Shown: in pieces, positions 62,478 through 64,000 of the stretch
Layout of the letters: each line of letters starts with the position of its first letter
Position numbering within the stretch: the stretch's first letter is position 1
Assembly: GCA_022457065.1 (NCBI GenBank)
Contig: JAJGBQ010000006.1
Location: 1,178,001-1,242,000 of the forward strand
Direction of reading: 5' to 3'
Source: Curvularia sp. ZM96
Lineage: Eukaryota > Ascomycota > Dothideomycetes > Pleosporales > Pleosporaceae
Length of the DNA: 64,000 bases
Made by a program: the position numbers and the translations under genes
The notes under the pieces: model-generated
Database searches by the model: none
What the model was told of the DNA's origin: nothing
Seen by the model: the letters and a program-made list of their open reading frames with translations, nothing else

Positions 62478-64000
62478 CTATCTCTTGAACGCTGCGTCGA
62501 TCTCCTTACTGCCCCAATCAATCTCCACCTCTCCACCATATACATCCTGATTGATCGTCACCATGCGCTCCGACACATTCATATACGTCTTCTCGCACTC
62601 CTTGAGCACCTTGAACACGAGATCGCGACTGATGGATGGGTCATCTGCGTCGCCAAAATGCTTGTCGACTCGCTTCTTCAGGGACTCGATACCCTTGCGC
62701 AACTCTTTGGCATCGTGCGAGTGCACCAACTTCTTGAACACGGAGCGAGAGTGTGAGGAACGTTGCGAGATAGCCTGGGCGCTGGCACCCGGCTGGCCAA
62801 GAAGAGTTTCGGTAGATTCGATGAATTCCTGGTTAAAGTCAGAGGTCTGTCAAAACAACTTTTACAAGCTTACTTACCAAAAGTTTACCCAGTGGCCGCC
62901 GAATAACGGCATCAACATAAAGGCCCATGTGCTCGCTGTACTCGTCCTGAGCCTTGCCCTTCCAGTACTCGAGGACAGAAACAGCACGAGCATCAACTTC
63001 CTCCATGTAGTGATTCATGTTTTCGATGAGTAGAATATGGTAGTTGAGCGCCTCCTTGTCTTCAGGATCGCCCTGTCCTTGCGAAGCCATGACGGTAGGA
63101 GACTCTTTTGCAATGACCTTCAAACTCTCAAACATGGCCTTGTTGATTCTCTGGTATCCATCGTTGACCATGCGGCGGATCTCCAACTGATCGCCACCTT
63201 CAGCTGACGAGGGTAGCATGTTTTCGATGGCGACTGCGAAGTGAGGGAAGGTCTTCATGAAGGATATGACGCCCTTGCGTTTCTTGATCTTGACCTTTGT
63301 GTCCTCAATAGCGCGTATTTGCTCATCCAAAAAGCGACTGAAGAGTCCTTGAAGACGCTCGTGTATCTTCTGCAAGTTTCTAGTCAAGAAGTCCTGGTTC
63401 GTTTCCTCGATATCGAGCAACTTGCGATCCACAGCACAAAGAATGCCTACACCCTGCCTGTAAAAAAGTTAGTTTTCATCACAGTTTACTTCGAATGGGA
63501 CTTACAAAGGATCGGCCTTGGTAGCCCAATCAACAAGGCTGGCAATCTCTGCAGGCCAAAACGAGAAAATCTCCTCCATAACTCCCGTCACATGCTTTGC
63601 CATGACTCTGTCTGGCTCAAACTGCTTCCTGATCCACAAATTAGGTCCTCGGCGGTCTTCTGGAGATGCTGCTTGTACTGCATCAGGGAAGTCCAGCGAG
63701 TCCGTCGACGTAGCATGGAAGAACTCCGTGATGAAATTTTGCTCGGTCAGCAGCACAGGACCTGTATCGTCTAGGACTCTGCTGAAAACATCGTAGGGAT
63801 ACAGCTTGCCATCCTGAGTGGCTGGTTTTGCTTTACCATCTTTGCCATCTTTCCCTTCTTTGTCTCCAGAAGCCGCTCTCAAGCCACGAGCCAAGGTCTG
63901 GCTTCGTTTGACTGTCAGCTTTCTTGCGGTGCCAGTGATACTCTCCGGCTCTTTCTCTTGTGCAGTAAAGAGCAGCTCTTGCTCCTCCCCACTAGGTTTC
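62478..64000 (-). CDS. SEC3: Exocyst complex subunit Sec3, C-terminal part (partial)
   Basis: Three exons are visible (64000-63506 open at the edge, 63457-62878, 62828-62478), in frame, coding about 475 residues to the stop. The segment includes TARKLTVKRSQTLARGLR, VLLTEQNFITEFFHATS, VDWATKADPLQGVGILCAVD, LEIRRMVNDGYQRINKAMFE, YHILLIENMNHYMEEVDAR and VFKKLVHSHDAKELRKGIES, the Sec3 C-terminal domain of helical bundles. Sec3 marks the plasma membrane and, with the other exocyst subunits, tethers secretory vesicles at sites of polarised growth such as the hyphal tip. The N-terminal PIP2/Rho-binding part lies beyond the window. Confidence 0.92.

Noticed and set aside
1..64000. CRISPR array, bacterial operons or phage genes
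   Set aside because: There are no regularly spaced identical repeats with unique spacers, and all recognised genes are eukaryotic with spliceosomal introns.

Overview
This window looks like nuclear DNA of a filamentous ascomycete (Pezizomycotina; Dothideomycetes/Pleosporales is my guess, not shown). The signs are short introns (46-134 bp) with GTAAGT/GTATGT-type donors and CAG/TAG acceptors, fungal-only families (Zn2Cys6 regulator, Dal5-type MFS carrier, mucin-like membrane protein), a dispersed 5S rRNA gene and a U6 snRNA gene. Exon structures were worked out by hand from splice motifs and reading-frame continuity. No alignment or database search was run.

Bases 1 to about 17,000 are an accessory, repeat-rich block. 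Its theme is a Ty3/gypsy chromovirus-type pol tail (integrase C-terminus plus chromodomain) followed by a gene for a UPF1/DNA2-like superfamily 1 helicase. The arrangement appears three times in diverged copies: a fragment on the minus strand at the left edge (1-880), an internally deleted copy (3837-5475), and a copy with an intact 1225-residue helicase ORF (12468-16145). The intact helicase lies between a decayed pol/chromodomain reading frame and a polypurine tract with a probable 3' LTR (16202-16380). It therefore appears to be cargo of the retroelement, with its own TATA promoter. The same block holds a 419-residue orphan ORF, a U6 snRNA gene with an inverted, truncated pseudogene copy, and a foldback array of ~68-bp units.

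Bases 17,300 to 64,000 are ordinary gene space: an anion:cation symporter-type MFS carrier; a large Ser/Pro-rich protein; a secreted S10 serine carboxypeptidase; the Hsp90 co-chaperone Aha1; a 5S rRNA gene; a mitochondrial Obg GTPase; a membrane-associated short-chain dehydrogenase; a mucin-like single-pass membrane protein; a degenerate-vWA protein interrupted by an in-frame TAG; an E2-like (AKTIP/FTS-type) protein; a second MFS carrier; a Zn2Cys6 transcription factor; ribosomal protein uL30 (L7); a Trm4/NSUN2 tRNA m5C methyltransferase; a DUF1295 membrane protein; and the C-terminal part of exocyst Sec3 running off the right edge. Divergent pairs share promoters: uL30/Trm4 are only 234 bp apart, Obg/SDR 474 bp, and the E2-like gene and second MFS carrier are separated by a GC-rich, repeat-laden 3.6 kb.

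The main candidate for an undescribed system is the retroelement-borne helicase. The helicase frame is open while the adjoining pol frame carries stops and a frameshift, and two diverged copies share a UAG at the same place just before the chromodomain.
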